Shown: piece after piece, positions 7,102 to 15,463 of the stretch
Numbering within the stretch: the first letter of the stretch is position 1
How the letters are laid out: each line of letters opens with the position of its first letter
Origin: Variovorax sp. Root411
GTDB lineage: Bacteria; Pseudomonadota; Gammaproteobacteria; Burkholderiales; Burkholderiaceae_C
NCBI RefSeq assembly: GCF_001425205.1
Contig: NZ_LMDW01000009.1
Coordinates: 1-32,729 of the forward strand
DNA: 32,729 nucleotides
Direction of reading: 5' to 3'
The notes under the pieces: model-generated
Seen by the model: only the letters and a program-made list of their open reading frames with translations
What the model was told of the DNA's origin: nothing
The model's database searches: none
Translations under genes and position numbers: made by a program

Positions 7102-8802
7102 ATGCAATCTCTTAGTCCGGCCCTGCCCGAGGAAGTCGACGCATTGGTCGTCGGCGCTGGTGCCGCTGGCATGACCGCAGCGCTTGCTTGCCGTGCAAAA
7201 GGATTCACGGTGCTGGTCGTTGAAGCCACCGATCAAGTTGGTGGCACCACAGCCACCTCGGCGGGCACGTTGTGGTTGCCGGGCGCTTTGGGCGGTGCAG
7301 ATGCGGCTGAGGTTCAGAAGCTTCGATCGGAGGCCCGCACCTACTTGCTGGAAAGCATCGGTTCGAAGGCCGACATCAGAAAGATTGATGCCTTGCTTGA
7401 GTCCGGGGCCGATCTACTGGCGTTCCTGAATGACTTTACTGAGGTCAAGCTGGATCAAGTTGCTGCTCATCCCGACTACCTCCAGCACCTAAATGGTTCT
7501 TCGCTGGGCGGCCGCGCCTTCGCGCCGCGCGAATTTGACGGGCGCCTTCTGGGCAACGACTTCTCGCGCATTCGGGCTCCGATGCCTGAATTTATGGTGT
7601 TCGGTGGAATGATGGTTTCCAAGGCTGACATTCCGCTGTTGCTCGCCGCGCATCGCGAACCGAAAGCGCTGATGCACGCGCTGAAACTTGGCCTGCGCTA
7701 TGCGGCCGATCGTGTCGCAGGCCGTCGCGGTACGCGATTGGTGATGGGTAATGCTCTGGTCGCGCAGCTTTTCTCAAGCGCTCTGAAAAGGGGCGTTTCG
7801 TTTGCATTCGAGACGCGTGTCGCACAACTGTCTCGCAGTGCAGTGGGGTTTAAGGCCCGCTTGCAAACAGGTTCGGGCGACGTTTCGGTGCGCGCGGGCA
7901 AGGGTGTGATCCTTGCTGCCGGCGGGTTTTCCGGGAATGCAGAACTGCGAAAGAAGTGGCTACCCAGGCCAGCTGTTAAACGCACGGTTGCGCATGCTGG
8001 CAACGACGGTGGTGGGATTGAACTGGGATTGAGCCTCAACGCAGCCGTCGAGGCAGATCACGGGGGCAATGCTTTCTGGATGCCCGTGTCGACGATGCGA
8101 CGGACTGATGGCAGCGTCGCGCACTTTCCGCACATCGCGCTCGATCGCGCGAAGCCGGGTTCCCTGGCTGTTGACGCCAGTGGGCAACGCTTCACCAACG
8201 AAGCCAACTCCTATCATCATTTCTGCGAGGCCATGCTCGCACGAGCGGCCGACAACGACAACGACCGGTTCTTCCTGATCGCCGACATGGCCTTCGTGCA
8301 GCGCTATGGCATGGGAATGATCCGTCCGACTGCGCGGCCAGCTCGGCGCTTCACGGAATGCGACTACCTCATACGGGCCAATTCACCTCGGGCGCTGGCC
8401 ACGCAACTGTCGGTCGACGGTCTCACACTCGAGCAGACGCTGGCTCGGTACAACGAGAACGCGGGAAATGGCGTGGATCCAGACTTCCATCGCGGGGAGT
8501 CAGCACTCAATCGTCACAACGGCGATGCGCTGCTGCACGGCCCCAATCCCTGCTTGCGTGCGCTCGACCTGAGCGACCTGTGCGCTGTCGAACTGACCGT
8601 GGCCGATCTCGGCACCAGCGCGGGTCTGGCAACGGACGATAGAGCTCGGGTTCTCAACCAGTCATCGCATCCGATACCCGGGCTTTACGCCTGTGGTAAC
8701 GACATGGCTTCGATGATGCAAGGCGCCTATCCGGGGCCTGGCACTACCTTGGGGCCGGGAATGACGTTCGCATGGCGAGCGGTGGAGGACTTGTGTTCAT
8801 GA
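7102..8802 (+). CDS. FAD-dependent dehydrogenase of the 3-ketosteroid delta1-dehydrogenase/fumarate reductase family
   Basis: The 566-residue product has an N-terminal FAD site (VDALVVGAGAAGMTAALACR), the contact TDQVGGTTATSAGTLW and a C-terminal closing motif YPGPGTTLGPGMTFAW. The last is nearly the signature of KstD-type enzymes, which take two hydrogens from a ring carbon next to a ketone; DLGTSAGL also matches. The ATG at 7102 is preferred to a TTG at 7054, which would only add unrelated residues before the flavin fold. No strong ribosome site precedes it. Placed after an AroE-like dehydrogenase, it could desaturate the keto ring acid that enzyme makes. That order is inference, and steroid substrates are not implied. 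Confidence 0.86.
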   Translation: MQSLSPALPEEVDALVVGAGAAGMTAALACRAKGFTVLVVEATDQVGGTTATSAGTLWLPGALGGADAAEVQKLRSEARTYLLESIGSKADIRKIDALLESGADLLAFLNDFTEVKLDQVAAHPDYLQHLNGSSLGGRAFAPREFDGRLLGNDFSRIRAPMPEFMVFGGMMVSKADIPLLLAAHREPKALMHALKLGLRYAADRVAGRRGTRLVMGNALVAQLFSSALKRGVSFAFETRVAQLSRSAVGFKARLQTGSGDVSVRAGKGVILAAGGFSGNAELRKKWLPRPAVKRTVAHAGNDGGGIELGLSLNAAVEADHGGNAFWMPVSTMRRTDGSVAHFPHIALDRAKPGSLAVDASGQRFTNEANSYHHFCEAMLARAADNDNDRFFLIADMAFVQRYGMGMIRPTARPARRFTECDYLIRANSPRALATQLSVDGLTLEQTLARYNENAGNGVDPDFHRGESALNRHNGDALLHGPNPCLRALDLSDLCAVELTVADLGTSAGLATDDRARVLNQSSHPIPGLYACGNDMASMMQGAYPGPGTTLGPGMTFAWRAVEDLCS

Positions 8803-8883
8803 GTAGACCTGCTTCTTCCGTCCCGCCGTGCCTGTCTCCTGTGGCAAGACTGTGCGCCGCTCATCGACTACCGGAAATCACAC

Positions 8884-10152
8884 ATGATGAATCGTGACAT
8901 TGAGCGCTATGACGTCGTCGTCGTTGGTGGGGGGGCGGCCGGTGTCGCTGCGGCCTTGGGCTCGGCACGTCAGGGCGCGAAAACACTGCTGGTGGAGCGC
9001 TACGGCTTCCTGGGTGGTGCAGCGACGAATTCGTTGGTGTTGAGCTACTGCGGCTTCTATGTCGCGGGCACCAAGCCGTCGCGGGCTGTTGGGGGCGTTG
9101 GCTGGGAGCTTCTACTCGAACTGCAGCGCCTTGGCATCGATCCCTCTCCGGCGCGCAGCAAAAGTGGCAATTGGCTGGTCATGCTTGACGTCGAGGCCGT
9201 GAAGTTCGCTTTTGATAACCTGGTCGATTCACCCAATCTCGACCTTCGCTTTCATACAAGGCTGGTGTCCGCCGAGACGGAAGGCGGTCGTATCAAGAGT
9301 GTGCGCCTGGCCGACCACGCCGGGCTTCACGATGTCGAAGCAGCCGCATTTGTCGATGCAAGCGGCGAAGCCAGTCTCTCGGCTTTCGCCAGCGCGACCT
9401 TCTCCTTGACCGGCGGTTTAGGCGCGCACCTTCAGCCTGCGTCGTTGCCGGTTCACGTGGGCGGTGTGCCCTTGGACGTCATGATCGAAGCTCGCTTGTT
9501 GGCGGGCATTGTGGCGCGCTACAACGCCAAAGCGACCATACCTCTGGCCCGCGATGACGGCGGCATCCTGGTTCGCCTTCCTGGTTCCGAGGGCGTCTGG
9601 TGGATGGGCGTCGATCTGATGACGCTAGGCCTCGAAGGTGCCGAGCTTGCGCGTGCCGAGATGGCGGCTCGACGACAGGCCTGGGATTTCCTGCCCTACC
9701 TGCGCGAATTGCCCGGATTCGACAAGGCTTTCATCATGGCTACCGGGCCGCAACTCGGCATTCGAGAAACGCGGCGCCCGCGCTCGATCGGCGACGTCAC
9801 TGCGGACGACGGCAGTGACGGCCGTCGCAGGGACGATGGCATCGCACGGGGTTGCTGGCCTATGGAAGTGCATGAAGCACCTGGCCGGGCGATATATCTG
9901 CCCATTGGCGGCGAGGGATTCTTCGATATCTCGTACTCGGCCATTCAGGCCGAGACCATCGGCAACTTGCGCCTTGCCGGCCGGGTGACGGGCGCCGATG
10001 CAAAGGCCTACGGGTCTACCAGAGTGATGGGGACCGCCTTTGCCACTGGACATGCAGCGGGTGTTTCGGCTGCCCTGCAATCTGCACAGGGCGCGGTGCC
10101 TGACGCAGCTGCCGTTCGAGCTGTGCTCAACGCGCAGGGCGCCATCGTCTAG
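8884..10152 (+). CDS. FAD-dependent oxidoreductase (FAD_oxidored-like)
   Basis: The 422-residue protein starts with a dinucleotide fold, YDVVVVGGGAAGVAAALGSA, followed by the LLVERYGFLGGAATNS block. That block is typical of the family of flavoproteins with a GGAAT loop, often paired with catabolic genes. A second flavin-contact region is near the C-terminus (NLRLAGRVTGADAKAYGSTR, then MGTAFATGHAAGV). No iron-sulfur cysteine cluster is visible. ATGATG at 8884 allows a start one codon later. The gene follows the KstD-like gene by 81 bp and precedes a Bug gene by 29 bp, on the same strand. It is presumably another oxidation step in the same pathway; substrate unknown. Confidence 0.85.
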   Translation: MMNRDIERYDVVVVGGGAAGVAAALGSARQGAKTLLVERYGFLGGAATNSLVLSYCGFYVAGTKPSRAVGGVGWELLLELQRLGIDPSPARSKSGNWLVMLDVEAVKFAFDNLVDSPNLDLRFHTRLVSAETEGGRIKSVRLADHAGLHDVEAAAFVDASGEASLSAFASATFSLTGGLGAHLQPASLPVHVGGVPLDVMIEARLLAGIVARYNAKATIPLARDDGGILVRLPGSEGVWWMGVDLMTLGLEGAELARAEMAARRQAWDFLPYLRELPGFDKAFIMATGPQLGIRETRRPRSIGDVTADDGSDGRRRDDGIARGCWPMEVHEAPGRAIYLPIGGEGFFDISYSAIQAETIGNLRLAGRVTGADAKAYGSTRVMGTAFATGHAAGVSAALQSAQGAVPDAAAVRAVLNAQGAIV

Positions 10153-10181
10153 CGAATCACGAAAACTTCCTGGAGACATGA

Positions 10182-11140
10182 ATGAAGAAAATCTTAGCCC
10201 TGCTTGCAGGTTGCGCTTTGGCTTGGCGGCCTCGGCCCAGAGCTGGCCCACCAAGCCAGTCAAGCTGGTTGTGCCGACTCCGGCCGGCAGCTCGCTCGAC
10301 TTCATCGCTCGCACCCTGGGTGAAAAGCTGCGTGAACGCTGGAAGCAGCCAGTGCTCGTGGACAACAAGGCAGGTGCTGGCGGCATGCTGGGCATGACCA
10401 CTGTTGCCAAGGCCCCTGCCGATGGCTATACGCTCGGCATCGGCTTCAACGGGCCGATTGCCTTTGCCCCGTACATGTACAAGAAGATGGCATACGACCC
10501 GGCCAAGGACCTGTTGCCCGTCGTGCTCACCTCATCACAGCCCAACGTATTGGCGGTGGCCGCGAGTCACCCCGCCAAGAGCTTGCCCGAATTTGTCTCA
10601 TGGGCAAAGAAGCAGGGCAACAAGATCAACTACGCCTCAGTCGGCGCCGGCAGTTCCTCCCACTTGACCATGGAGTTGTTCAAGAGCACTGCTGCCTTCG
10701 ACGCGACACATGTCCCGTTCTCTGGCTCGCCACCTGCCGGTATTTCGGTTGCATCTGAAGAAACGCAGGCGCTGTTCACCGTGGCACCGGCTCTTTTGCC
10801 ATTAATTCAGGGAGGACGCATCCGCCTGTTGGCGGCGACGAGTCTGACGCGCACTGAGACCATGAAAGACCTGCCGACGGTCGCTGAGTCGGGCTACCCC
10901 GGATTCGAAGCGATCGCCTGGAACGGCATCTTCACCCCAGCCGGCACGCCACCCGATGTGGTGCGCCGAATCAGTGCAGACGTCAACGAGGTGATGAAGG
11001 ACAAGGAGGTGCGCGAAGCCTTTGCCAGGCAGGGATTGGTCATTGGCGGTGGCTCGCCCGATGAGTTCAAGATCTTCATTGCGAAGGAGAGCATCAAGTG
11101 GGGCACCATCATCAAGAAGGTCGGAATCAGCATCGACTGA
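10182..11140 (+). pseudogene. Bug/TctC solute-binding protein gene with a frameshift in the signal peptide
   Basis: From about 10223 to 11140 the frame encodes an intact mature Bug protein: SWPTKPVKLVVPTPAGSSLD, KQPVLVDNKAGAGGMLG, and the tail SPDEFKIFIAKES-IKWGTIIKKVGISID. The natural start at 10182 (GGAG six bases upstream) gives MKKILALLAGCALA, a proper signal-peptide core, but in a frame that does not reach the mature part. Adding one base near 10222 would join the halves as ..GCALALAASAQ. The in-frame alternative start at 10178 is only two bases from GGAG and yields MNEENLSPACRLRFGLAASA, which has no hydrophobic core and would not be exported. So this is either a real one-base deletion or a sequencing error. 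The rest of the gene has no other damage. Confidence 0.8.
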
Positions 11141-11274
11141 AATCTAAAGAGGGCGTCATGCAAACATCTGGAAAGTTCGCCGGGTAGGGTTTGCAGTTGC
11201 CCGCAACAAAACACCCAACATGGCGTTGAAAGGTTGTAGTCGAAAATCTGCCGCCGTAAAAAAATGCGAAGAAG

Positions 11275-11716
11275 ATGCTAGTGCGGTGCGCCACGCTGTT
11301 CAGTACTTATCCCGCGTTGGCTGTGAAAGCGGCCTTAGCCCGTGTCACTTCGGCCAGGATGTCGGATGCGCGCGCGGTCCAGATGAACGGTGACGCACAT
11401 GGCCCAGGTGGCTGCGATCGCGGCATTGGAAGACCAGGATTTTCTATCTCGCACCAACGAGATAAACGAGCGCGTTCGCGGGCTGCTGGTGAAGGGCCTG
11501 ACGGGTCTTGAAATTCAAAGTCTCGAGTCGCACACTAATTTCGTTCTCGCCAAGACGGGGCAGGGCGCGGCGTTGTCGCGCGCGCTGGAAAAGCACGGCC
11601 TCATCATCCGGCCTGTCGATGCGTATGGCCTACCGGAGTGGGTGCGAATCAGCGTGGGCACCGAGGTCGAAGTGGAGCGGCTGCTTCAGGCGATGCGTGT
11701 CGAACTTGCCACTTGA
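11275..11716 (+). pseudogene. Decayed histidinol-phosphate aminotransferase (hisC-like) fragment
   Basis: The 3' part (11390-11716) clearly encodes the C-terminal third of a HisC-like PLP aminotransferase: AQVAAIAALEDQDFLSRTNE, SHTNFVLAKT and GLIIRPVDAYGLPEWVRISV. Just upstream, in another frame, ATLFSTYPALA and ARAVQMN match the HisC blocks around the PLP lysine (RTxSKAYALAG) and the RAVQMNVN turn. The frames join if one G in AACGGTG near 11383 is removed. The PLP-lysine block itself is spoiled and the first half of the gene is absent. A functional enzyme is not possible. The adjacent 11141-11274 stretch holds nothing I can name. Confidence 0.65.
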
Positions 11717-11819
11717 TGCCTTATTGGGACTTCCGCATTTGTGCTGGACGTGCGCGCATGCGGCGCCGATAGGCCCTGCCTAGGTGTTATTTATTTGTTT
11801 CCGCACCATCGCCGCAAGA

Positions 11820-12707
11820 ATGATTGAGCTTCGCCATCTACGCTACTTCATCGCAGTCGCGGAGGAACTCAGCTTTCGAAAGGCCGCCGAGCGCATCCAC
11901 ATCGACCAGAGTCCGCTGGCGCGCACCGTCCGGGATCTGGAGGAAAAGTGGGGCGTTACCCTCTTTGTCCGAACACCGCGCAAGCTTCAGTTAACACCGG
12001 CCGGAGTCAAGCTACTCGATCATGCCCGCAAGCTCCTTGTTCGTCTGGAGCGCACCAAGCGCGCGGTGTGTGCGACCGACATTCGCCATCGGGAACCTCT
12101 GCGGATCGGCGTCGATGAGGCCACGGTACAGCCCAGGCTGGCCGATTGCCTGGCTCGCTGGAGGTTGATCGCTTCCGATATCCCTGTGGAACTCACCGAG
12201 ATGCGCGCGACGGAACTGCACGCGGCCTTGCGCAGCGAGGAGGTTGATGCTGGTTTATCTTTCGGTCTGCCGGATGACAAGGCCTTAGCGCAGCATCCAG
12301 CGTGGGGCAGCACTCTGGTGGCGATCCTCTCGGCGGAGCATGAGCTTGCAGGTCGCGAGTTGGTGTCGTTGTCCGAACTTCTCTCCTTTCCCGCAATTGC
12401 CTGCACGGAGGATTTTCACCCCGGGCTGTATCGACAGATGACGTCGATTCTGCAGAAGCATGCCCTGTTTCCGACGATCGCTGGCGAGGCGCGGACATTG
12501 CCCGGCTACCTGACCCGTGTGGCCGTGGGGCAAGGTGTTGGCGTGGCCGATGCCGATCACATGCTGGCAATGCAACGAAAGGACATCGTGGTGGTGCCCC
12601 TCGCCGAGCAGGTTCACATCACCACCTACGTGCTGCACAAGCATCAACGTGGCCGCATGCCCGAATCGCTGCAAAGATTTCTCACACACGCCACAACTTT
12701 GCGTTGA
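11820..12707 (+). CDS. LysR-family transcriptional regulator
   Basis: The 295-residue product begins with the LysR winged helix, IELRHLRYFIAVAEELSFRK, then AAERIHIDQSPLARTVRDLE and TPAGVKLLDHARKLL. A periplasmic-binding-like effector domain follows, from about residue 90 (LRIGVDEATVQPRLADCLAR). The ATG at 11820 matches the usual family start; a GTG at 11784 would only add 12 residues. The HIDQSP variant and the effector domain resemble the LysR proteins I recall next to traG in Tn4371-like elements, so it may belong to the conjugative element. It could instead control the catabolic cluster to its left, whose divergent promoter carries two LysR-type boxes. The sequence does not decide between these. 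Confidence 0.92.
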   Translation: MIELRHLRYFIAVAEELSFRKAAERIHIDQSPLARTVRDLEEKWGVTLFVRTPRKLQLTPAGVKLLDHARKLLVRLERTKRAVCATDIRHREPLRIGVDEATVQPRLADCLARWRLIASDIPVELTEMRATELHAALRSEEVDAGLSFGLPDDKALAQHPAWGSTLVAILSAEHELAGRELVSLSELLSFPAIACTEDFHPGLYRQMTSILQKHALFPTIAGEARTLPGYLTRVAVGQGVGVADADHMLAMQRKDIVVVPLAEQVHITTYVLHKHQRGRMPESLQRFLTHATTLR

Positions 12708-12734
12708 GCGTTACGGCGTCTGCCAGAGGCGCGC

Positions 12735-12768
12735 GTTGCGCTGCGTCAAAAGCTTTTGACGTTGCAAC
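12735..12768. repeat. Perfect 18-bp palindrome with outer GTTGC/GCAAC arms
   Basis: CGTCAAAAGCTTTTGACG (12744-12761) is a perfect palindrome without a loop. GTTGC at 12735-12739 and GCAAC at 12764-12768 extend the symmetry imperfectly. It lies 28 bp after the LysR gene. Lack of a loop and of a T-run argues against a simple terminator; a dimeric-protein operator or a recombination site is more likely. Confidence 0.5.
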
Positions 12769-12798
12769 CCTCAACTGCAAGACTTCCCGCGTGACACC

Positions 12799-12818
12799 CT
12801 GAAGGCTCGCACCTTCAG
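12799..12818. other. Seven-bp stem hairpin CTGAAGG/CCTTCAG
   Basis: CTGAAGG, a six-base loop and CCTTCAG form a perfect hairpin in the traG leader region. No T-run follows, so it is not a typical intrinsic terminator in the plus direction. It may be an RNA structure or operator upstream of the operon. Confidence 0.35.
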
Positions 12819-12968
12819 CCCCACAAGCCCTCAGCCAGCTATCCCGCCAGCGTACGCCGCAGCACGCCCCTGCGGGTGTGCCGCGCGGCGGCTTGATTCC
12901 AGACTCATGCCTGCGTGCCGAATCAGTTCGCGCGCACTGAATCAACGTACACGCAAAGGAGGCGGCTC

Positions 12969-14969
12969 ATGCCAGGGTCAGCAACGGGCATCTTGTTCGA
13001 ACAGATCGCCGTGGTGCTTGGCGTCGCCGTGGGAGGCGTGTGGGCAGCCACGCAGTGGACGGCGCACGCGCTGGGCTACCAGGCGCGACTCGGCCCCGCC
13101 TGGTTCGACCTCTCCGGCGTGCCGATCTACGAGCCCTGGAAGCTGTTCGAATGGTGGTACTTCTACGATGCCTATGCGCCCCATGTCTTCGAGCGCGGCG
13201 GGATCATTGCCGCATCGAGCGGGATGCTCGCCACGGGTGCAGCCATCACGATGGCGGTGTGGCGCGCGCGGCTGGCCAAGCAGGTCACGACCTATGGCTC
13301 CGCCCGTTGGGCCGGGCACGACGAGATCGCGAAGGCCGGCCTGACGAACCCGGCCGGGGTATTCCTCGGCAAGACCACCGGCAAGGACAGCGCCTACCTG
13401 CGCCATGAAGGCCCGGAGCACGTGATGGCCTTCGCGCCGACGCGCTCGGGCAAAGGCGTTGGGCTCGTGGTGCCGACGCTGCTCTCCTGGCCGGGCTCGG
13501 CCGTGATCCACGACATCAAGGGCGAGAACTGGAACCTCACGGCCGGTTGGCGCGCACGTTTCTCGCACTGTTTGCTGTTCAACCCCACCGACCCGAAGTC
13601 GGCAGCCTACAACCCATTGCTTGAAGTGCGGCGCGGCGCCCATGAAGTGCGCGACGTGCAGAACATCGCTGACATCTTGGTCGATCCTGAAGGGGCATTG
13701 GAGCGGCGCAACCACTGGGAGAAGACGTCGCACGCGCTCTTGGTAGGTGCCATCCTGCACGTACTCTATGCCGGCGGGGACAAGACGCTGCGCGGCGTCG
13801 CCAATTTCCTGTCCGACCCCGCGTGTCCGTTCGAGGTCACGCTGCACCGCATGATGACCACACGGCATTTGGCGGACGAAGTCCATCCGGTGGTGGCTTC
13901 TGCTGCGCGCGAAGTCCTCAACAAGAGCGAGAACGAGCGCTCGGGTGTGCTGTCCACCGCCATGTCGTTTCTCGGCCTGTACCGCGACCCCACGGTGGCC
14001 GCAGTCACGTCGCGCTGCGACTGGCGCATCGCGGACCTGATCTCGGCCGAGCATTCGGTGTCGCTGTACCTGGTCGTGCCGCCTTCCGACATCAGCCGCA
14101 CAAAGCCGTTGATCCGGCTGATCCTCAACCAGATCGGCCGCCGCCTCACCGAATCGCTCGACGGTTCGGATGGAATCGCGCGCCGCCACAAGTTGCTGCT
14201 GATGCTCGACGAGTTCCCGGCGCTGGGCCGGCTGGACTTCTTCGAATCGGCGCTGGCCTTCATGGCCGGCTACGGGCTGCGTGCCTTCCTGATCGCGCAG
14301 TCCCTGAACCAGATCGACAAGGCCTACGGCCCTAACCACTCGATCCTCGACAACTGCCATGTCCGCATCGCGTTCGCGACCAACGACGAGCGCACGGCCA
14401 AACGGATCTCGGAGGCCTTGGGCACTGCCACCGAGCTGCGCGCACAGCGCAACTACGCGGGCCACCGGCTCTCGCCCTGGCTTGGCCACCTGATGGTGTC
14501 GCGCCAGGAGACCGCACGGCCGCTGCTCACGCCCGGAGAGGTGATGCAGTTGCCGCCGGAGGACGAAGTGGTGATGGTCTCCGGCCATCCGCCGATCAAG
14601 GCGAAGAAGCTGCGCTACTACCTGGACCGCAATTTCACACGACGGGTGGTGAAGGCGCCGACGCTGGTGGCCGGGGCGTATGCCGATCGTCCTGCGATGC
14701 GGCCGGACGACTGGAGCGGGCTGGCTCCGCTGGTGCCACCTGGCGCATCGACGGTGGGCGAGGCGGGCGGCTTCGCCGACGAAGGCGGGCACCAGCTCAA
14801 GCCCGAACTCGACATTGCTCCGGTCGAGGTCCACGAACCGGACGCGGGTGATCTGCTGGTACTCGACGACGAGGACGATGTGCCGCTGCGGCCGCAGGAC
14901 GTGGACCGCCAGCTCATGCGCACCGCACGGCTGGCCGCATTGGACCCTGACGACGGGATCGCGCTATGA
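12969..14969 (+). CDS. traG: TraG/VirD4-type coupling ATPase of conjugative transfer
   Basis: The 666-residue inner-membrane protein links the relaxase-DNA complex to the type IV secretion channel. Two membrane segments lie at about residues 7-28 and 78-97, followed by TYGSARWAGHDEI. Walker A is PTRSGKGVG (about 157-164) and Walker B is LLLMLDEFPALGRL with Asp414-Glu. IAQSLNQIDKAYG and NCHVRIAFATND are further TraG blocks. The ATG at 12969 is preferred to a GTG at 12915 because AAAGGAGG stands about six bases before it. Its stop overlaps the next gene as ATGA. In Tn4371-like elements traG leads the trb operon in just this way. An acidic tail (about 630-650) follows the ATPase domain. Confidence 0.96.
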   Translation: MPGSATGILFEQIAVVLGVAVGGVWAATQWTAHALGYQARLGPAWFDLSGVPIYEPWKLFEWWYFYDAYAPHVFERGGIIAASSGMLATGAAITMAVWRARLAKQVTTYGSARWAGHDEIAKAGLTNPAGVFLGKTTGKDSAYLRHEGPEHVMAFAPTRSGKGVGLVVPTLLSWPGSAVIHDIKGENWNLTAGWRARFSHCLLFNPTDPKSAAYNPLLEVRRGAHEVRDVQNIADILVDPEGALERRNHWEKTSHALLVGAILHVLYAGGDKTLRGVANFLSDPACPFEVTLHRMMTTRHLADEVHPVVASAAREVLNKSENERSGVLSTAMSFLGLYRDPTVAAVTSRCDWRIADLISAEHSVSLYLVVPPSDISRTKPLIRLILNQIGRRLTESLDGSDGIARRHKLLLMLDEFPALGRLDFFESALAFMAGYGLRAFLIAQSLNQIDKAYGPNHSILDNCHVRIAFATNDERTAKRISEALGTATELRAQRNYAGHRLSPWLGHLMVSRQETARPLLTPGEVMQLPPEDEVVMVSGHPPIKAKKLRYYLDRNFTRRVVKAPTLVAGAYADRPAMRPDDWSGLAPLVPPGASTVGEAGGFADEGGHQLKPELDIAPVEVHEPDAGDLLVLDDEDDVPLRPQDVDRQLMRTARLAALDPDDGIAL

Positions 14970-15463
14970 GCCGGACCCGCCTGAACATCTTCATCGAGCC
15001 GGAGCATGCGAAGCGGCTCGAGGACCTGGCCGCGCACCGTGGGGTGTCGAAGTCGGCGGTCATCGCCGCGGCACTGGCTTCGTTCCTCTCGCCCGACGGC
15101 GGCGACCAGCGCGAAGCCGCGATGGCCAAGCGCCTGGACCGGCTCTCGCGCCAGTTCGACCGGCTCGAGCGCGATCAGGCCATCCTGATCGAGACGCTGG
15201 CGCTCTACGTTCGCTACTACCTCACGGTGTCGATCCCTGTGCCCGAGGGCCATCAGGACGCCGCGCGCGCCCAGGGCCGCGCCCGCTACGCGCAGTTCAT
15301 CGAACAACTGGCCCGCCACATCCAGCGCGGCCGCAGCCTGGTGCGGGAGGTCCACGAGGAGATCGAGCCGGAGGCCACCGGGCCGTCAGTCGCGCCTGGC
15401 CAACCTTCGCAAGCCGTTCACACCGAGCAAGAACCAGGGAGCACCCATGACGCGCGGGCATGA
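14966..15463 (+). CDS. CopG-like ribbon-helix-helix protein of the trb operon
   Basis: This 165-residue protein starts RTRLNIFIEPEHAKRLEDLA followed by HRGVSKSAVIAAALASFL. That is the strand-helix-helix plan of CopG/MetJ DNA-binding domains, where a dimer inserts a beta ribbon into the major groove. The rest is mostly charged helix (RLDRLSRQFDRLERDQAILI), possibly for oligomer contact, with an acidic tail. It overlaps traG by 4 bp and trbB by 17 bp. This gene is always found between traG and trbB in Tn4371-type clusters as far as I recall. It may autoregulate the operon or assist at oriT; neither is shown by the sequence. Confidence 0.85.
   Translation: MSRTRLNIFIEPEHAKRLEDLAAHRGVSKSAVIAAALASFLSPDGGDQREAAMAKRLDRLSRQFDRLERDQAILIETLALYVRYYLTVSIPVPEGHQDAARAQGRARYAQFIEQLARHIQRGRSLVREVHEEIEPEATGPSVAPGQPSQAVHTEQEPGSTHDARA

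Larger units (their letters stand above)
12708..12968. other. Non-coding junction before the conjugation operon
   Basis: About 260 bp lie between the LysR stop and the traG start. No frame in it looks coding. It holds a long palindrome (12735-12768), a hairpin (12799-12818) and, at its end, a strong ribosome site AAAGGAGG about six bases before the traG ATG. The operon promoter is probably here, but no clear -35/-10 pair could be picked. Confidence 0.5.

Noticed and set aside
6988..11238. Repeat TGAAAGGTTGTA at 6988 and 11227
   Set aside because: Twelve matching bases are expected by chance in a window of this size, and the flanks differ.
12978..14834. 618-codon open frame opposite traG
   Set aside because: High-GC shadow frame: Arg/His/Gln-rich, with no recognisable motif, while traG on the other strand has every family landmark.
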